Shown: piece by piece, positions 34,318 through 43,812 of the stretch
How the letters are laid out: the number at the start of each line of letters is the position of its first letter
Position numbering within the stretch: position 1 is the first letter of the stretch
Assembly (NCBI GenBank): GCA_016868255.1
Contig: VGHN01000006.1
Location: forward strand, 36,753-100,752
Length of the DNA stretch: 64,000 nt
From: Betaproteobacteria bacterium
GTDB lineage: Bacteria; Pseudomonadota; Gammaproteobacteria; Burkholderiales; Burkholderiaceae_A
Direction: 5' to 3'
The notes under the pieces: model-generated
The model's input: the letters and a program-made list of their open reading frames with translations, nothing else
Told to the model about the DNA's origin: nothing
The model's database searches: none
Position numbers and translations under genes: made by a program

Positions 34318-34678
34318 CAGCCGGATGCGGCGGGCGGGTCTGGATTATCGCGAGCGCTGCCTGCCGGTCTTCTATCCGAGTTGGGGAGACTTTCTCCAGC
34401 AGGCAGCACCCCTGCAGAGCCAGTCGGTTGGCCTAAGCAGCCGCGGCAACAACCCACTCTTTGACCATCGATTCATGCAAGAGGACTGGCTGATCTTCGG
34501 CTCAGAGACAGCCGGTCTTGGCGAGATCCATCGAGAATGGATTGGTGCCGAACGCCTGCTCAAGATCCCCATGGTCGAGGGCAACCGCAGCCTCAATCTC
34601 TCGAATTCGGTGGCGATTGTGGTCTACGAAGCTTGGCGGCAATTGGGTTTCACCGGCGCCCTTGGCGCGCGCGGCTAG
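34160..34678 (+). CDS. trmL: tRNA (cytidine/uridine-2'-O-)-methyltransferase TrmL
   Basis: SPOUT methyltransferase for the wobble nucleotide of tRNA-Leu species. The 172-residue protein has family blocks [33 protein letters not shown] and [20 protein letters not shown] (the trefoil-knot SAM site). The first 14 residues precede the usual family start and there is no internal start codon, so ATG 34160 is kept. Its first 158 bases overlap the end of the comF frame; its end overlaps the convergent gpsA by four bases. Confidence 0.93.
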   Translation: MSSIDGASNPGPNLNIVLVEPQIPPNTGNIIRLCVNTGCHLHLVGPMGFPLDDSRMRRAGLDYRERCLPVFYPSWGDFLQQAAPLQSQSVGLSSRGNNPLFDHRFMQEDWLIFGSETAGLGEIHREWIGAERLLKIPMVEGNRSLNLSNSVAIVVYEAWRQLGFTGALGARG

Positions 34679-35736
34679 AGATTGCTCTCATCAACGGCAC
34701 CCCGGGCCATCAATCCCTCGATGGCCTCGACCACCGTCTGGCGGCCCTCAAGCACCTGATTAACTGCCGCCGTGATGGGCACCTCGACACCGCAGGACCG
34801 AGCCAACTCAAGCATGACCGGCGCAGTTCGAACCCCCTCGGCCACATGCCCAAGAGATCGCAATACCTGCTCGAGCGATTCGCCCTTGGCCAGGCCCATG
34901 CCCACGCGACGATTCCGAGAGAGGTCACCCGTGCAGGTCAAGACCAGATCACCCAAGGCGGCAAGGCCCAGGAAAGTCTCTGGCTGCGCCCCCAGGGCAC
35001 GACCCAGTCGAGCCGCCTCGGCCAGACCCCGCGTGATGAGCGCCGCGCGGGCATTGCCCCCAAGACCCAACTGATCGAGGGCACCCGCGGCGATGGCCAA
35101 TACGTTCTTAATGGCCCCACCGAGTTCAACACCGACCAGGTCGGCGCTGGAATAAATGCGCAGGCCATTGCCATGCAGGTGCTTGGCCGTCTGCCTGGCC
35201 CAGTCGATGTCCTTGCTCGCAAGCGTGAGGGCGAAGGGCAGGCCCCAGGCCACCTCGTCGGCAAAACTCGGCCCGCTCAGGGTCCCGAAGCGCCACCCAG
35301 GCAGAGAGGCAGAGAGGATGGTGGAGGGCCAGACGAGGCGATTGTCCTGCTTGGCGATCCCCTTGGAGAGGCACACCACCCCTTCGCCCGCCTGGACCGA
35401 CCCCAGTCGGGCTCGAATCTGCTCGGCCAATTCAGAAAGCCCAGCGACCGGTGTTGCCAAGACAAGAAGCCTTGGACCTGAGGCGCTGCGCCACTCTGCG
35501 AGTGCTTGATCGAGCCCAGAGAAGAGGGCCAAGGATTCTGGGAGTCGATGCCCGGGCAGATAACGGCGGTTTTCGCCCTGGGCCTGGCAGTCAAGGATCT
35601 GGTCCGGATCGCGGCCCCAGAGGCCCACTCGAACGCCCTGACCGCGCTGGGCCAAACGCAACGCAAAGGCCGTGCCCCAGGCGCCGGCCCCGAGCACCCA
35701 AACCGCAACGCTGGGGGCGCCGGCCGGTGCAGTCAC
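34675..35736 (-). CDS. gpsA: Glycerol-3-phosphate dehydrogenase [NAD(P)+]
   Basis: Makes sn-glycerol 3-phosphate from dihydroxyacetone phosphate for phospholipids. The 353-residue protein has the nucleotide fold [16 protein letters not shown] near residue 14, [16 protein letters not shown], and the catalytic lysine in [16 protein letters not shown]. The start is GTG 35736, six bases after the secB stop. secB-gpsA adjacency is conserved in proteobacteria. It overlaps trmL at its stop. Confidence 0.95.
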   Translation of the reverse strand: MTAPAGAPSVAVWVLGAGAWGTAFALRLAQRGQGVRVGLWGRDPDQILDCQAQGENRRYLPGHRLPESLALFSGLDQALAEWRSASGPRLLVLATPVAGLSELAEQIRARLGSVQAGEGVVCLSKGIAKQDNRLVWPSTILSASLPGWRFGTLSGPSFADEVAWGLPFALTLASKDIDWARQTAKHLHGNGLRIYSSADLVGVELGGAIKNVLAIAAGALDQLGLGGNARAALITRGLAEAARLGRALGAQPETFLGLAALGDLVLTCTGDLSRNRRVGMGLAKGESLEQVLRSLGHVAEGVRTAPVMLELARSCGVEVPITAAVNQVLEGRQTVVEAIEGLMARGAVDESNL

Positions 35737-35742
35737 TGCGGC

Positions 35743-36258
35743 TTACTGCGGGAGAATGATGCCGGACTCGGAGCCATTGCTCTGCCCGGCTGCAGCCGCA
35801 AGCCGGGACATCTTTTGTTGGAAGAAGGCCTCCCAATTGATCTCCGATAGATGCACCGGGGGGAAACTCGAGCGCTGGACCAGGTCGGCCATGTTCGATC
35901 GCAGGTAGGGGTAAATGATGTTGGGGCACGAGATGCCCTTGAGCAGAATTCGCTGCTCCTCGGTCACACCCTTGATCTCGAAAATCGCACTCTGGGTGGC
36001 CTCTACCAAGAACCCAATGTTCTCTCCAAGGCGGCAGGTTACCGTGCAGCGAACGCTGACCTCGGAGAGGTCCTGGCCGAGCTCCTGGTCGCTGGTATCG
36101 ATCTGAAACTCGAGTCGCGGCTCGGAGGAGTCAATGAACACCTGGGGCGCGCTGGGAATCTCAAGCGAGCAATCGCGCAGGTAGACCCGTTGAAGATTAA
36201 AAATGGCCTGCTCCTCGGCAGTGGATGCACCAGAGGATGCAGCAGTGGTCTCGCTCAT
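35743..36258 (-). CDS. secB: Protein-export chaperone SecB
   Basis: Tetrameric chaperone that keeps preproteins unfolded and hands them to SecA. The 171-residue protein contains FNLQRVYLRDCSLEIPSAPQ, the invariant early motif, then FLVEATQSAIFEIKG and SCPNIIYPYLRSNMADLVQR, and ends with a glutamine/serine-rich tail. An N-terminal extension of about 20 residues (MSETTAASSGASTAEEQ) is normal for betaproteobacteria. Downstream of grxC on the minus strand. Confidence 0.96.
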   Translation of the reverse strand: MSETTAASSGASTAEEQAIFNLQRVYLRDCSLEIPSAPQVFIDSSEPRLEFQIDTSDQELGQDLSEVSVRCTVTCRLGENIGFLVEATQSAIFEIKGVTEEQRILLKGISCPNIIYPYLRSNMADLVQRSSFPPVHLSEINWEAFFQQKMSRLAAAAGQSNGSESGIILPQ

Positions 36259-36272
36259 ATCAACCTTTCGAA

Positions 36273-36530
36273 TTAATTGCCAAGCAGCCCGGTGAGTTCC
36301 CCGGCCCGGTCGAGTGCTGCGAGATCGTCAAAGCCGCCCACATGGGTCTCGCCAATGAATATCTGTGGAACGGTTCGGCGGCCGGTCTTCTCCATCATTG
36401 CCTCGCGAAGGCTTGGATCGAGGTCCACTCGAATCTTCTCGATTTCTTGCACGCCGCGTTGCTTGAGAAGCATCTCTGCGCGCTGACAGAAGGGACAGAC
36501 CGCGGTGGTGTACATCCGAACTTTGTTCAT
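36273..36530 (-). CDS. grxC: Glutaredoxin 3
   Basis: Small thiol-disulfide oxidoreductase of 85 residues, standard GrxC length. The active site is CPFC in YTTAVCPFCQRAEMLL, where E. coli has CPYC. The glutathione-binding TVPQIFIGETHVGGFDD segment is intact. The ATG overlaps the rhodanese stop (ATGA), and secB follows 14 bases later. rhodanese-grxC-secB is a common order in betaproteobacteria. Confidence 0.95.
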   Translation of the reverse strand: MNKVRMYTTAVCPFCQRAEMLLKQRGVQEIEKIRVDLDPSLREAMMEKTGRRTVPQIFIGETHVGGFDDLAALDRAGELTGLLGN

Positions 36531-36964
36531 GCCTTGACCTTCGAGGAAATGGGCAAGCCGGCCTGCTTCCAGGCATCAATGCCGCCTTCCAGGCTGTAGA
36601 CCTCTGAGAACCCCTGTTTTCTGAGTTGACGGCCCATGGAACTGCTTCGCCGACCACTGGCGCAGACGAGAATCACCGGCTTGGCAACGCCCTTGCCGGA
36701 TTCGCACTCCTTGAGAAGACCCGCGCTCTTGGACTCCATTTCGGACATTGGAATGAGTCGGGCCTGCGGGATGACTCCCCGCGAATGCTCACTGGGCTCG
36801 CGAATATCCACCATAACGGCATCGCGCGAATTGAGGAGTTGGGTGGCAGCCAAGGTGTTGATCTCCTTGGCCAAGGTGTTCTTGACCACCAGGGGCCATA
36901 CCAAGAGGGCACCGCTCACAAAGGCGGCAATCACCAAAACAATGTTGTCGACAAAAAACTCCAC
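36527..36964 (-). CDS. Membrane-anchored rhodanese-like protein
   Basis: 145 residues: an N-terminal membrane helix (NIVLVIAAFVSGALLVWPLV) and one rhodanese domain with the active cysteine in VILVCASGRRSS. Typical rhodanese segments VMVDIREPSEHSRG and YSLEGGIDAWKQAGLP flank it. It resembles YibN-type proteins next to grxC-secB. It may transfer sulfur or serve as a membrane insertion factor, as proposed for E. coli YibN. First gene of the operon, divergent from gpmA. Confidence 0.88.
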   Translation of the reverse strand: MEFFVDNIVLVIAAFVSGALLVWPLVVKNTLAKEINTLAATQLLNSRDAVMVDIREPSEHSRGVIPQARLIPMSEMESKSAGLLKECESGKGVAKPVILVCASGRRSSSMGRQLRKQGFSEVYSLEGGIDAWKQAGLPISSKVKA

Positions 36965-37050
36965 GGTGGCTTTTTCTGCGCAAGGGCGTTGAGAAGTAAG
37001 CCGCGATTATAGAATGGGGGCACTTTCAAATTGCCTAGGACCCTTTTGCC

Positions 37051-37815
37051 ATGACTGCGCCCGTTGTATTGCTTCGGCACGGACAGAGCCAATGGAATCT
37101 TGAGAATCGTTTTACGGGATGGGTTGACATCGACCTGACCGAGGCCGGGCGCGAGGAGGCCCGGCGCGCGGGACTCCTGCTCAAGCAACATGGTTTTGCC
37201 TTTGACATCGCCTTCACATCGGTCTTGAAGCGGGCCATAAGAACCTGCTGGATTGCCCTCGATACGATTGACCAGATGTGGATCCCGGTGGAGAAGGACT
37301 GGCGGCTCAATGAGCGTCACTACGGCGCCCTGGCGGGGCTCAATAAAGCCGAGACTGCCCGCCTTCACGGCGAAGACCAGGTCCTCATCTGGCGACGCTC
37401 ATTCAGTGTGCGGCCCGATGCCATGGGCAAGGACGACCCGGCCTGGGAGGGCCACGACCCGCGCTACGCCCATCTCGGGCCCAATGAAGTGCCCACCTCG
37501 GAGTGCCTCGCCGATACGGTGGCCCGGGTGGAGCCCTTCTGGCGCAATCGCGTGGAGCCGGCCCTGAAGGCGGGGCAGCGGGTTCTGATTACCGCCCATG
37601 GCAATTCGCTTCGGGCCCTGATCAAAATTCTCGAAGGCCTGAGTGACGACGAGGTCATCGATTTAAATATTCCGACGGCCCAGCCCATGGTGATGGAATT
37701 CGATCATCATCTGGCTCTTCAGTCCCGTCGATACCTCGCCGATCCCTCGGAGATTGAATCGGCAATGAATGCGGTGATTAACCAGGGGCGCTCCCTAAAG
37801 GCGGCAAGCACATGA
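37051..37815 (+). CDS. gpmA: 2,3-bisphosphoglycerate-dependent phosphoglycerate mutase
   Basis: Interconverts 3- and 2-phosphoglycerate in glycolysis. The 254-residue protein has the phospho-histidine motif LLRHGQSQWN at residues 7-16, the ENRFTGWVDIDLTEAG stretch, catalytic glutamate region RLNERHYGALAGLNK and second histidine TAHGNSLRALIK. Length is that of the dPGM class. The upstream gap (36965-37050) has TTGAGA and TAGAAT 15 bases apart, a weak promoter candidate. The stop overlaps the ctpA start. Confidence 0.96.
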   Translation: MTAPVVLLRHGQSQWNLENRFTGWVDIDLTEAGREEARRAGLLLKQHGFAFDIAFTSVLKRAIRTCWIALDTIDQMWIPVEKDWRLNERHYGALAGLNKAETARLHGEDQVLIWRRSFSVRPDAMGKDDPAWEGHDPRYAHLGPNEVPTSECLADTVARVEPFWRNRVEPALKAGQRVLITAHGNSLRALIKILEGLSDDEVIDLNIPTAQPMVMEFDHHLALQSRRYLADPSEIESAMNAVINQGRSLKAAST

Positions 37816-39227
37816 GCAGACAGATTCATCCTCGACTAAAAATAATCGGCTGGGTCTCCAGCGGTGTCATCAGCGGCGTATTGCTGAGCATGGGGGTCTC
37901 GGCCCTTGCGCAACGCGAGGCGAAGCTATCGCTCCCCGTCGATGAGCTCAGGCAATTCGCCGAGGTCTACGGCGCGATCAAATCCAACTACGTTGAATCG
38001 GTTGAGGACAAAAAGCTCATCACCGAGGCGATTAGCGGCATGTTGTCCGGCCTGGATCCGCACTCGGCTTACCTGGACGCAGAGGCCTTCAAAGAGCTGC
38101 AGGTGGGCACCCAAGGAGAATTTGGGGGCCTGGGCATCGAGGTGGGAGTCGAAGATGGATTCGTGAAGGTGGTTGCGCCGATGGAGGACACGCCCGCCGA
38201 TCGGGCCGGCGTAAAGGCAGGCGATCTGATCATCAAGATCAACGACAAAGCCACCAAGGGAATGAATTTGTCGGATGCCGTCAAGCTCATGCGTGGCAAG
38301 CCCAAGACCTCCATTGAGCTGACCATCTCTCGCAAGGGGGTCAACCAACCAATCGTCATCAGCATCGTTCGCGACGTCATTAAAGTCCAGAGCGTTAAAT
38401 CCAGTTGGGTGGCTCCTGGCTATGCCTACGTGCGAATCGCGCAGTTTCAAGAGCAGACCGTCGAGAACCTTGTCACCCACCTCAATAAGCAGCTGGCATC
38501 GGCACAATCCAACCCCAAGCAGCCGGTCAAGGGCATCATTCTCGATCTGCGCAACGATCCCGGTGGCTTGCTCCACTCGGCGGTGGGCGTCTCGGCCGCC
38601 TTCCTGAAGGGGGACCAGGTGGTGGTGACCACCGATGGTCGGCAGCCCGATGCCAAGCGCAGCTTCCGGACCCGACCAGAGGACTTCCAACGCGGAGGGC
38701 GGGACCCCCTTGCGGGGCTCTCTGAAGCAGCGCGGTCACTGCCCATGGTGGTGCTGGTCAATGCCGGCTCGGCCTCTGCCTCGGAGATTGTCGCCGGTGC
38801 ACTTCAAGACCACGGTCGTGCAAAAGTCATTGGCACCCAGACCTTCGGCAAGGGCTCGGTGCAGACCATCCTTCCGCTGACGAGCAACACCGCAATCAAG
38901 CTCACCACCGCTCGGTACTACACGCCCAAGGGCAGGTCCATCCAGGCCAAGGGCATCCGACCCGATTACTGGGTTGAAGAGACAGCCGAGGGGGATCTCA
39001 CCGACCGCTTCCGCCTTCGTGAGGCCGATCTCAATCGCCACCTTGGAAACGGCCAGGGCAAGGAGGGGGGCTCGGGGACCGCCGCGCAGAGAAGCCAAGG
39101 ACAAGGTGCCGCCGAGCGCAAGCCGCTGGTCTTTGGTTCCCCCGAGGACCACCAGCTCAAGCAGGCCATTGCACTCTTGCAGGGCCAGCCGGTGGCCACC
39201 AACCCTGCTCCACCAGAGACACCCTAG
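37812..39227 (+). CDS. ctpA: Carboxy-terminal processing protease CtpA (S41)
   Basis: Periplasmic serine protease trimming C-termini of envelope proteins. The 471-residue protein has an N-terminal signal anchor (IIGWVSSGVISGVLLSMGVS), a PDZ domain around residues 95-175 (EFGGLGIEVGVEDGFVKVV), and the S41 domain with catalytic serine in VNAGSASASEIVAGAL and lysine in GTQTFGKGSVQTI. The C-terminal tail (about residues 410-440) is low-complexity, glycine/glutamine-rich. Starts by ATGA overlap with gpmA, as in many betaproteobacteria. Confidence 0.95.
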   Translation: MSRQIHPRLKIIGWVSSGVISGVLLSMGVSALAQREAKLSLPVDELRQFAEVYGAIKSNYVESVEDKKLITEAISGMLSGLDPHSAYLDAEAFKELQVGTQGEFGGLGIEVGVEDGFVKVVAPMEDTPADRAGVKAGDLIIKINDKATKGMNLSDAVKLMRGKPKTSIELTISRKGVNQPIVISIVRDVIKVQSVKSSWVAPGYAYVRIAQFQEQTVENLVTHLNKQLASAQSNPKQPVKGIILDLRNDPGGLLHSAVGVSAAFLKGDQVVVTTDGRQPDAKRSFRTRPEDFQRGGRDPLAGLSEAARSLPMVVLVNAGSASASEIVAGALQDHGRAKVIGTQTFGKGSVQTILPLTSNTAIKLTTARYYTPKGRSIQAKGIRPDYWVEETAEGDLTDRFRLREADLNRHLGNGQGKEGGSGTAAQRSQGQGAAERKPLVFGSPEDHQLKQAIALLQGQPVATNPAPPETP

Positions 39228-39284
39228 GCCAAGACCAGATGGGAGCGGGATCCCCTTTCCCCCTCCCTGGGGCCATTTGAGGCC

Positions 39285-40034
39285 GTGGCGATAAGCATCG
39301 ACCAGGAGAGGCTCTTTAGTCGGCAACTTCTGCTGACTGAGATGGACGATGCTGCCCAGGCACGAATCCGCGCTGCAAGGGTCTTGGTGATTGGTGCGGG
39401 TGGTCTTGGCTGCCCCGCAACACTGTTTCTTGCATCGGCTGGCGTCGGCCACATTCGATGGGTCGACGCAGACCGCGTTGAACTCAGCAACCTTCCTCGA
39501 CAGATCCTCTATGGCCCGGCCGATGTCGGTCGCCTCAAAGTCGAGGCGGGCGCAGACCGGCTCAGGGCCCTCTCACCGCTCTGTGAAATCACCACCGAGG
39601 CAGTGCACGCAAACGCGCGGAACCTCCCCGGCTGGATTGCATCGGCCGACTTGGTCCTCGACTGCACAGACCGATTCGAGACCAGGCAGACCATCAATCG
39701 TCTCTGCGTCGCCGCTCGAAAGCCGCTGGTCATCGCATCGGTGATTCAGTGGTCGGGGCAATTGCTCGTGGTCGACCCGGAGTGGCCAGAGGCCGGCTGC
39801 TACGCCTGTCTTTTCTCACCCGAGACCCAGGGCGCTGATGCGGCCTGCGGGGCTTTTGGAGTCTTTTCCTCGGCGGCGGGCTTAATGGGCACCATGCAGG
39901 CCCATGAGGCGCTCAAGCGCCTTGCAGGAATCCAGAAGTCCGCACCACAGCTTCACCTGTTTGATGCCAAGGGCCTTCAACTCCAATCGATTGGACTGAC
40001 GAGAAGCGCAAGCTGCCCGGTTTGTGGGTCCTAA
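39285..40034 (+). CDS. MoeB/ThiF-family adenylyltransferase
   Basis: E1-like enzyme that adenylates the C-terminus of a ubiquitin-like sulfur carrier (MoaD or ThiS). The 249-residue protein has the ATP loop GAGGLGCPATLFLASAG, VDADRVELSNLPRQILY (arginine and asparagine of the adenylation site), DCTDRFETRQTIN, and two CxxC zinc pairs (CYAC and the terminal CPVC). It begins at GTG 39285. MoeB versus ThiF cannot be decided: no molybdopterin or thiamine genes are nearby. gpmA-ctpA-moeB order is common in betaproteobacteria. Confidence 0.88.
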   Translation: MAISIDQERLFSRQLLLTEMDDAAQARIRAARVLVIGAGGLGCPATLFLASAGVGHIRWVDADRVELSNLPRQILYGPADVGRLKVEAGADRLRALSPLCEITTEAVHANARNLPGWIASADLVLDCTDRFETRQTINRLCVAARKPLVIASVIQWSGQLLVVDPEWPEAGCYACLFSPETQGADAACGAFGVFSSAAGLMGTMQAHEALKRLAGIQKSAPQLHLFDAKGLQLQSIGLTRSASCPVCGS

Positions 40035-40067
40035 AAGACGGTTGCTCTTCCGAAGAATTTCCCGGAG

Positions 40068-40682
40068 CTAGAAGAGGCCCGCGAGAATCTCTGTGGCCTG
40101 GTCCGAGGGCTTGGCCTTGAAGCCACTCTTGGCGAATCGAAGCCAACGTCCCATAACAAAACCCATGGCCAGGCTGGCCTTGGTAGTGGGGTCCAGCCGG
40201 ACCTCGGTTGACTGGCCGGCGGCCTCCTGGAGCTTGAGCACTTGGCGCAGAGAGGCCTCGACACGATCAAGGAGTTGATTGACCCGCTGCTGCAGCCGGG
40301 CATGCTCAAAGACAATGGCCTCGCCCACCAGGACCCTGGTCATGCCTGGGTTCTTCTCGGCAAAGCCAAGCAGCATGCTCACAATCGCGCCGGCCTTTCG
40401 TGGCCCATCGTCGGAGGATGCTTCGATTTGATTGATAAGGCCGAAGACGGTCTGCTCGATAAACTCGAGCAGGCCCTCGAACATCTGGGCCTTGCTCGCA
40501 AAGTGCCGATACAAGGCCGCCTCGGAGACCTGGAGTTTGGCCGCCAAGGCGGCCGTGGTGACCCTCTCGGCCTCACCCTCCTCGAGCATAGAGGCGATCG
40601 CCTGCAGGATTTGCAGGCGACGCTCGCCCGGCTTAGGACGCTTTCTGGTTGGCTCGGAGGCCTCTTGAGCGGCTTCTGTCAT
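40068..40682 (-). CDS. slmA: Nucleoid occlusion factor SlmA (TetR family)
   Basis: DNA-binding inhibitor of FtsZ assembly over the nucleoid. The 204-residue protein has an N-terminal TetR helix-turn-helix (LAAKLQVSEAALYRHFASKAQ) and a C-terminal dimer domain with the SlmA-like MLLGFAEKNPGMTRVLVGEA and FEHARLQQRVNQLLDR. Membership in SlmA rather than a metabolic TetR regulator rests on these segments and on the position near argB and dksA, which is conserved in Burkholderiales. Confidence 0.9.
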   Translation of the reverse strand: MTEAAQEASEPTRKRPKPGERRLQILQAIASMLEEGEAERVTTAALAAKLQVSEAALYRHFASKAQMFEGLLEFIEQTVFGLINQIEASSDDGPRKAGAIVSMLLGFAEKNPGMTRVLVGEAIVFEHARLQQRVNQLLDRVEASLRQVLKLQEAAGQSTEVRLDPTTKASLAMGFVMGRWLRFAKSGFKAKPSDQATEILAGLF

Positions 40683-40701
40683 GGACTCTCCCGCACTTCG
40701 T

Positions 40702-41439
40702 TTAGGGCAGGCGCACCAGCGCTGAGAGGGAGTTTACTTGATGATGCACGTAATGCGGACGCCGAATGCTCACAGGGCGAAGTTGGGCCCGGGTTCGGTC
40801 CCGAAGGGTCTTGGAGACCCAGACACGGGCAGTCCGCATCCCCGCTCGATGGGCCCCACGAAGATTTTCAGCACTGTCGTCGATCAGCGTGATCTGGCTC
40901 GGTGCCCGATGGGCAATCTGAATCAATCGTCTCCAGAGCCAGGTTGAGGGCTTGGGGCGAAGCTGGCCCATCGCGCGCATATCCTCAATGCAGATGAGTC
41001 GATCGAACAAGCGCCCGATCCGCATCGACTCCAAAAGCCTGTGGGTATAGACGCGTGGCGCATTGGTGAGAAGCCAACGCTCGCCTTGGAGGCGCCCAAT
41101 GCGGCTGGCGAGACCCCGCTCAAACTTCAAGAAGGCAGCAAGCTCATCGGGTGCTGGATGGGTCTTGGCCAGAAAATCGTGGGGGTCGGTTCCCTGGTGG
41201 CGCACCATGCCCAATAGGGTCGCACCGTAGCGATGCCAATAGGTTTGTCGAAGGGCGGAGGCCTCTGCTTCATCCACGCCCAGCTGGTCGACGATGTAGC
41301 GGGTCATTCGACGGTTGATCTCCCCCATCAGGGTCCAGCTGGCATCGTGCAGCGTATTGTCGAGATCAATGAGCCAGAGGGGCCTCGGGCAGGGCGATGC
41401 CGCCGCGGCCAGACTGCGGCGAGACATTCGAATAGACAT
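40702..41439 (-). CDS. HAD hydrolase, pyrimidine 5'-nucleotidase type
   Basis: 245-residue HAD-superfamily phosphatase. Nucleophile motif LIDLDNTLHDAS, threonine motif LLTNAPRVYTHRLL, lysine in RPKPSTWLW and the acidic motif TLIDDSAENLRGAHRAG follow the SDT1/pyrimidine 5'-nucleotidase subgroup, whose members dephosphorylate UMP/CMP-like nucleotides. Substrate is inferred. An alanine/arginine-rich N-terminal 20 residues precede the domain, so the start might be further in, but no better ATG is seen. Two bases downstream of argB. Confidence 0.85.
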   Translation of the reverse strand: MSIRMSRRSLAAAASPCPRPLWLIDLDNTLHDASWTLMGEINRRMTRYIVDQLGVDEAEASALRQTYWHRYGATLLGMVRHQGTDPHDFLAKTHPAPDELAAFLKFERGLASRIGRLQGERWLLTNAPRVYTHRLLESMRIGRLFDRLICIEDMRAMGQLRPKPSTWLWRRLIQIAHRAPSQITLIDDSAENLRGAHRAGMRTARVWVSKTLRDRTRAQLRPVSIRRPHYVHHQVNSLSALVRLP

Positions 41440-41441
41440 GG

Positions 41442-42344
<903 letters not shown>

Positions 42345-42770
42345 TCAGTCACCGAACTGCTTCTGCCGCATCTCCCGGCGCTGCTGGGCCTCGACAGAGA
42401 GCGTGGCGGTGGGTCGCGCCAAAAGCCTCTGCAGGCCGATGGGCTCGCCGGTCTCTTCACAGAAGCCATATTCGCCACTCTCGATGAGCGCCATGGCCTG
42501 TTGAACCTTTTTGATGAGCTTGCGCTCTCGGTCGCGAGTGCGAAGTTCGAGCGAATGCTCTTCTTCAATGGTGGCGCGGTCGGCCGGGTCTGGAACGAGC
42601 ACGGTCTCACGCAGATGCTCAGTGGTCTCCCCTGCATTGGCTCGAAGCTCGGCCTCAAGCGCCTTGAGCCTGCGACGAAAAAAATCGAGCTGGGCGGTGC
42701 TCATGTATTCACTGGCGGGTTGAGCCAGGAGTTCGTCTTCGGTCTGAATCATCTTCACAGCTGCATTCAT
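42345..42770 (-). CDS. dksA: RNA polymerase-binding factor DksA (single-cysteine form)
   Basis: Works with ppGpp in the RNA polymerase secondary channel during the stringent response. The 141-residue protein has a coiled coil with the acidic tip DPADRATIEEE, then the globular zinc-finger region. Of four zinc-binding cysteines only the first remains (GFCEETGEPIG); the others are replaced (T, S and A in TATLSVEAQ). Zinc-poor DksA proteins exist (P. aeruginosa DksA2), so function is probably retained without zinc. Eighteen bases upstream of argB. Confidence 0.95.
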   Translation of the reverse strand: MNAAVKMIQTEDELLAQPASEYMSTAQLDFFRRRLKALEAELRANAGETTEHLRETVLVPDPADRATIEEEHSLELRTRDRERKLIKKVQQAMALIESGEYGFCEETGEPIGLQRLLARPTATLSVEAQQRREMRQKQFGD

Positions 42771-42833
42771 ACGAGGTCCACCTTATTCACTTCAACAACA
42801 AAAAACGATTTTCAAGCCGCGTTCGAGTGATGC

Positions 42834-43808
42834 CTAGGCCGAGACCAGGCATTGACGCAACCCTCTCTCGATTGTATCCCTGGGAAGCTTGCGGCCGATG
42901 AAAACAATTCGACTCTGCCGCTTCTCGTCGGCCTTCCAGGGCCGCCCCCGATCGCCCCCCATCAGCATATGCACGCCTTGGAAGACCATCTGATTCTCGC
43001 TGCCCTTAACCCAGACCACCCCCTTGTAGCGCATCAACTGGGGGCCATAGGCCTGGGAGACCGCGGACATGAAGTCCTCAAAGCGCTCGGCATGAAATGG
43101 CTGCTCGGCCTTAAAGATAAAGGAGCTCACATCATCTGCATGGTGATGGTGCATGTCGGTATCAAGAAAGTCGGGGTCCATCTCAAGTGCCGCATTGAGA
43201 TTGAAGCCCCGAATATCGAGTACCTGTTCTATGGGGGTCTCGCCAAAATGCACCAGTGATTGACTGGCACGGGCATTCATTTTTCGGAGTCGTGCCTGAA
43301 GCGCCTCGAGTGCTTGGGGCTCCACCAGGTCGGACTTGGAAATGAGAATGCGATCTGCAAATCCCACCTGGGCCTGGGCCTCGGGGTGGTCGTTGAGTTG
43401 ATGGTCACCATGCTTGGCATCGACCACCGTGATCACTGCATCCAGTATGAAGGCCTCGGCCACTTGGTCATCGACAAAAAATGTCTGGGCCACGGGGCCA
43501 GGCTCGGCCAGTCCGGTGGTCTCAATCACCACTCGGTCAAAGACAATCTCGCCGCGTTTTTTCTGCTCAGCCAGACGCCCGAGCATCTCCACCAAATCGC
43601 CCCTCACGGTGCAACAGAGGCAGCCATTGTTCATCTCAATGATGCGCTCTTGGCGGTCCTCGAAGAGGAGTTCGTTGTCGATGCTCTCTTCGCCAAACTC
43701 ATTCTCGATCACAGCGATTCGCTGGCCGTGGTCTTCTTGCAGAATGCGCTTGAGCAGGGTTGTTTTGCCGGCACCCAAGAAGCCGGTGAGTATGGTTGCG
43801 GGAATCAT
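42834..43808 (-). CDS. COG0523 (CobW/ZigA-like) metallochaperone GTPase
   Basis: 324 residues from ATG 43808. P-loop TGFLGAGKTTLLKRIL, the metal-binding CxCC motif in NNGCLCCTVRGDL, the switch ETTGLAEPGPVAQTF and SKSD define the family. A histidine cluster (DTDMHHHHADD) links to the C-terminal CobW_C domain. Family members deliver zinc, cobalt or other metals to target enzymes. With no Zur site or cobalamin genes nearby, the metal is undetermined. In-frame ATG 43829 would overlap the xerC end and is an alternative. The family start favours 43808. Confidence 0.9.
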   Translation of the reverse strand: MIPATILTGFLGAGKTTLLKRILQEDHGQRIAVIENEFGEESIDNELLFEDRQERIIEMNNGCLCCTVRGDLVEMLGRLAEQKKRGEIVFDRVVIETTGLAEPGPVAQTFFVDDQVAEAFILDAVITVVDAKHGDHQLNDHPEAQAQVGFADRILISKSDLVEPQALEALQARLRKMNARASQSLVHFGETPIEQVLDIRGFNLNAALEMDPDFLDTDMHHHHADDVSSFIFKAEQPFHAERFEDFMSAVSQAYGPQLMRYKGVVWVKGSENQMVFQGVHMLMGGDRGRPWKADEKRQSRIVFIGRKLPRDTIERGLRQCLVSA

Positions 43809-43812
43809 CCCT

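Noticed and set aside
40035..40067. Possible terminator between the moeB-like gene and slmA
   Set aside because: Only a 4-5 bp stem with a long loop and no U-run.
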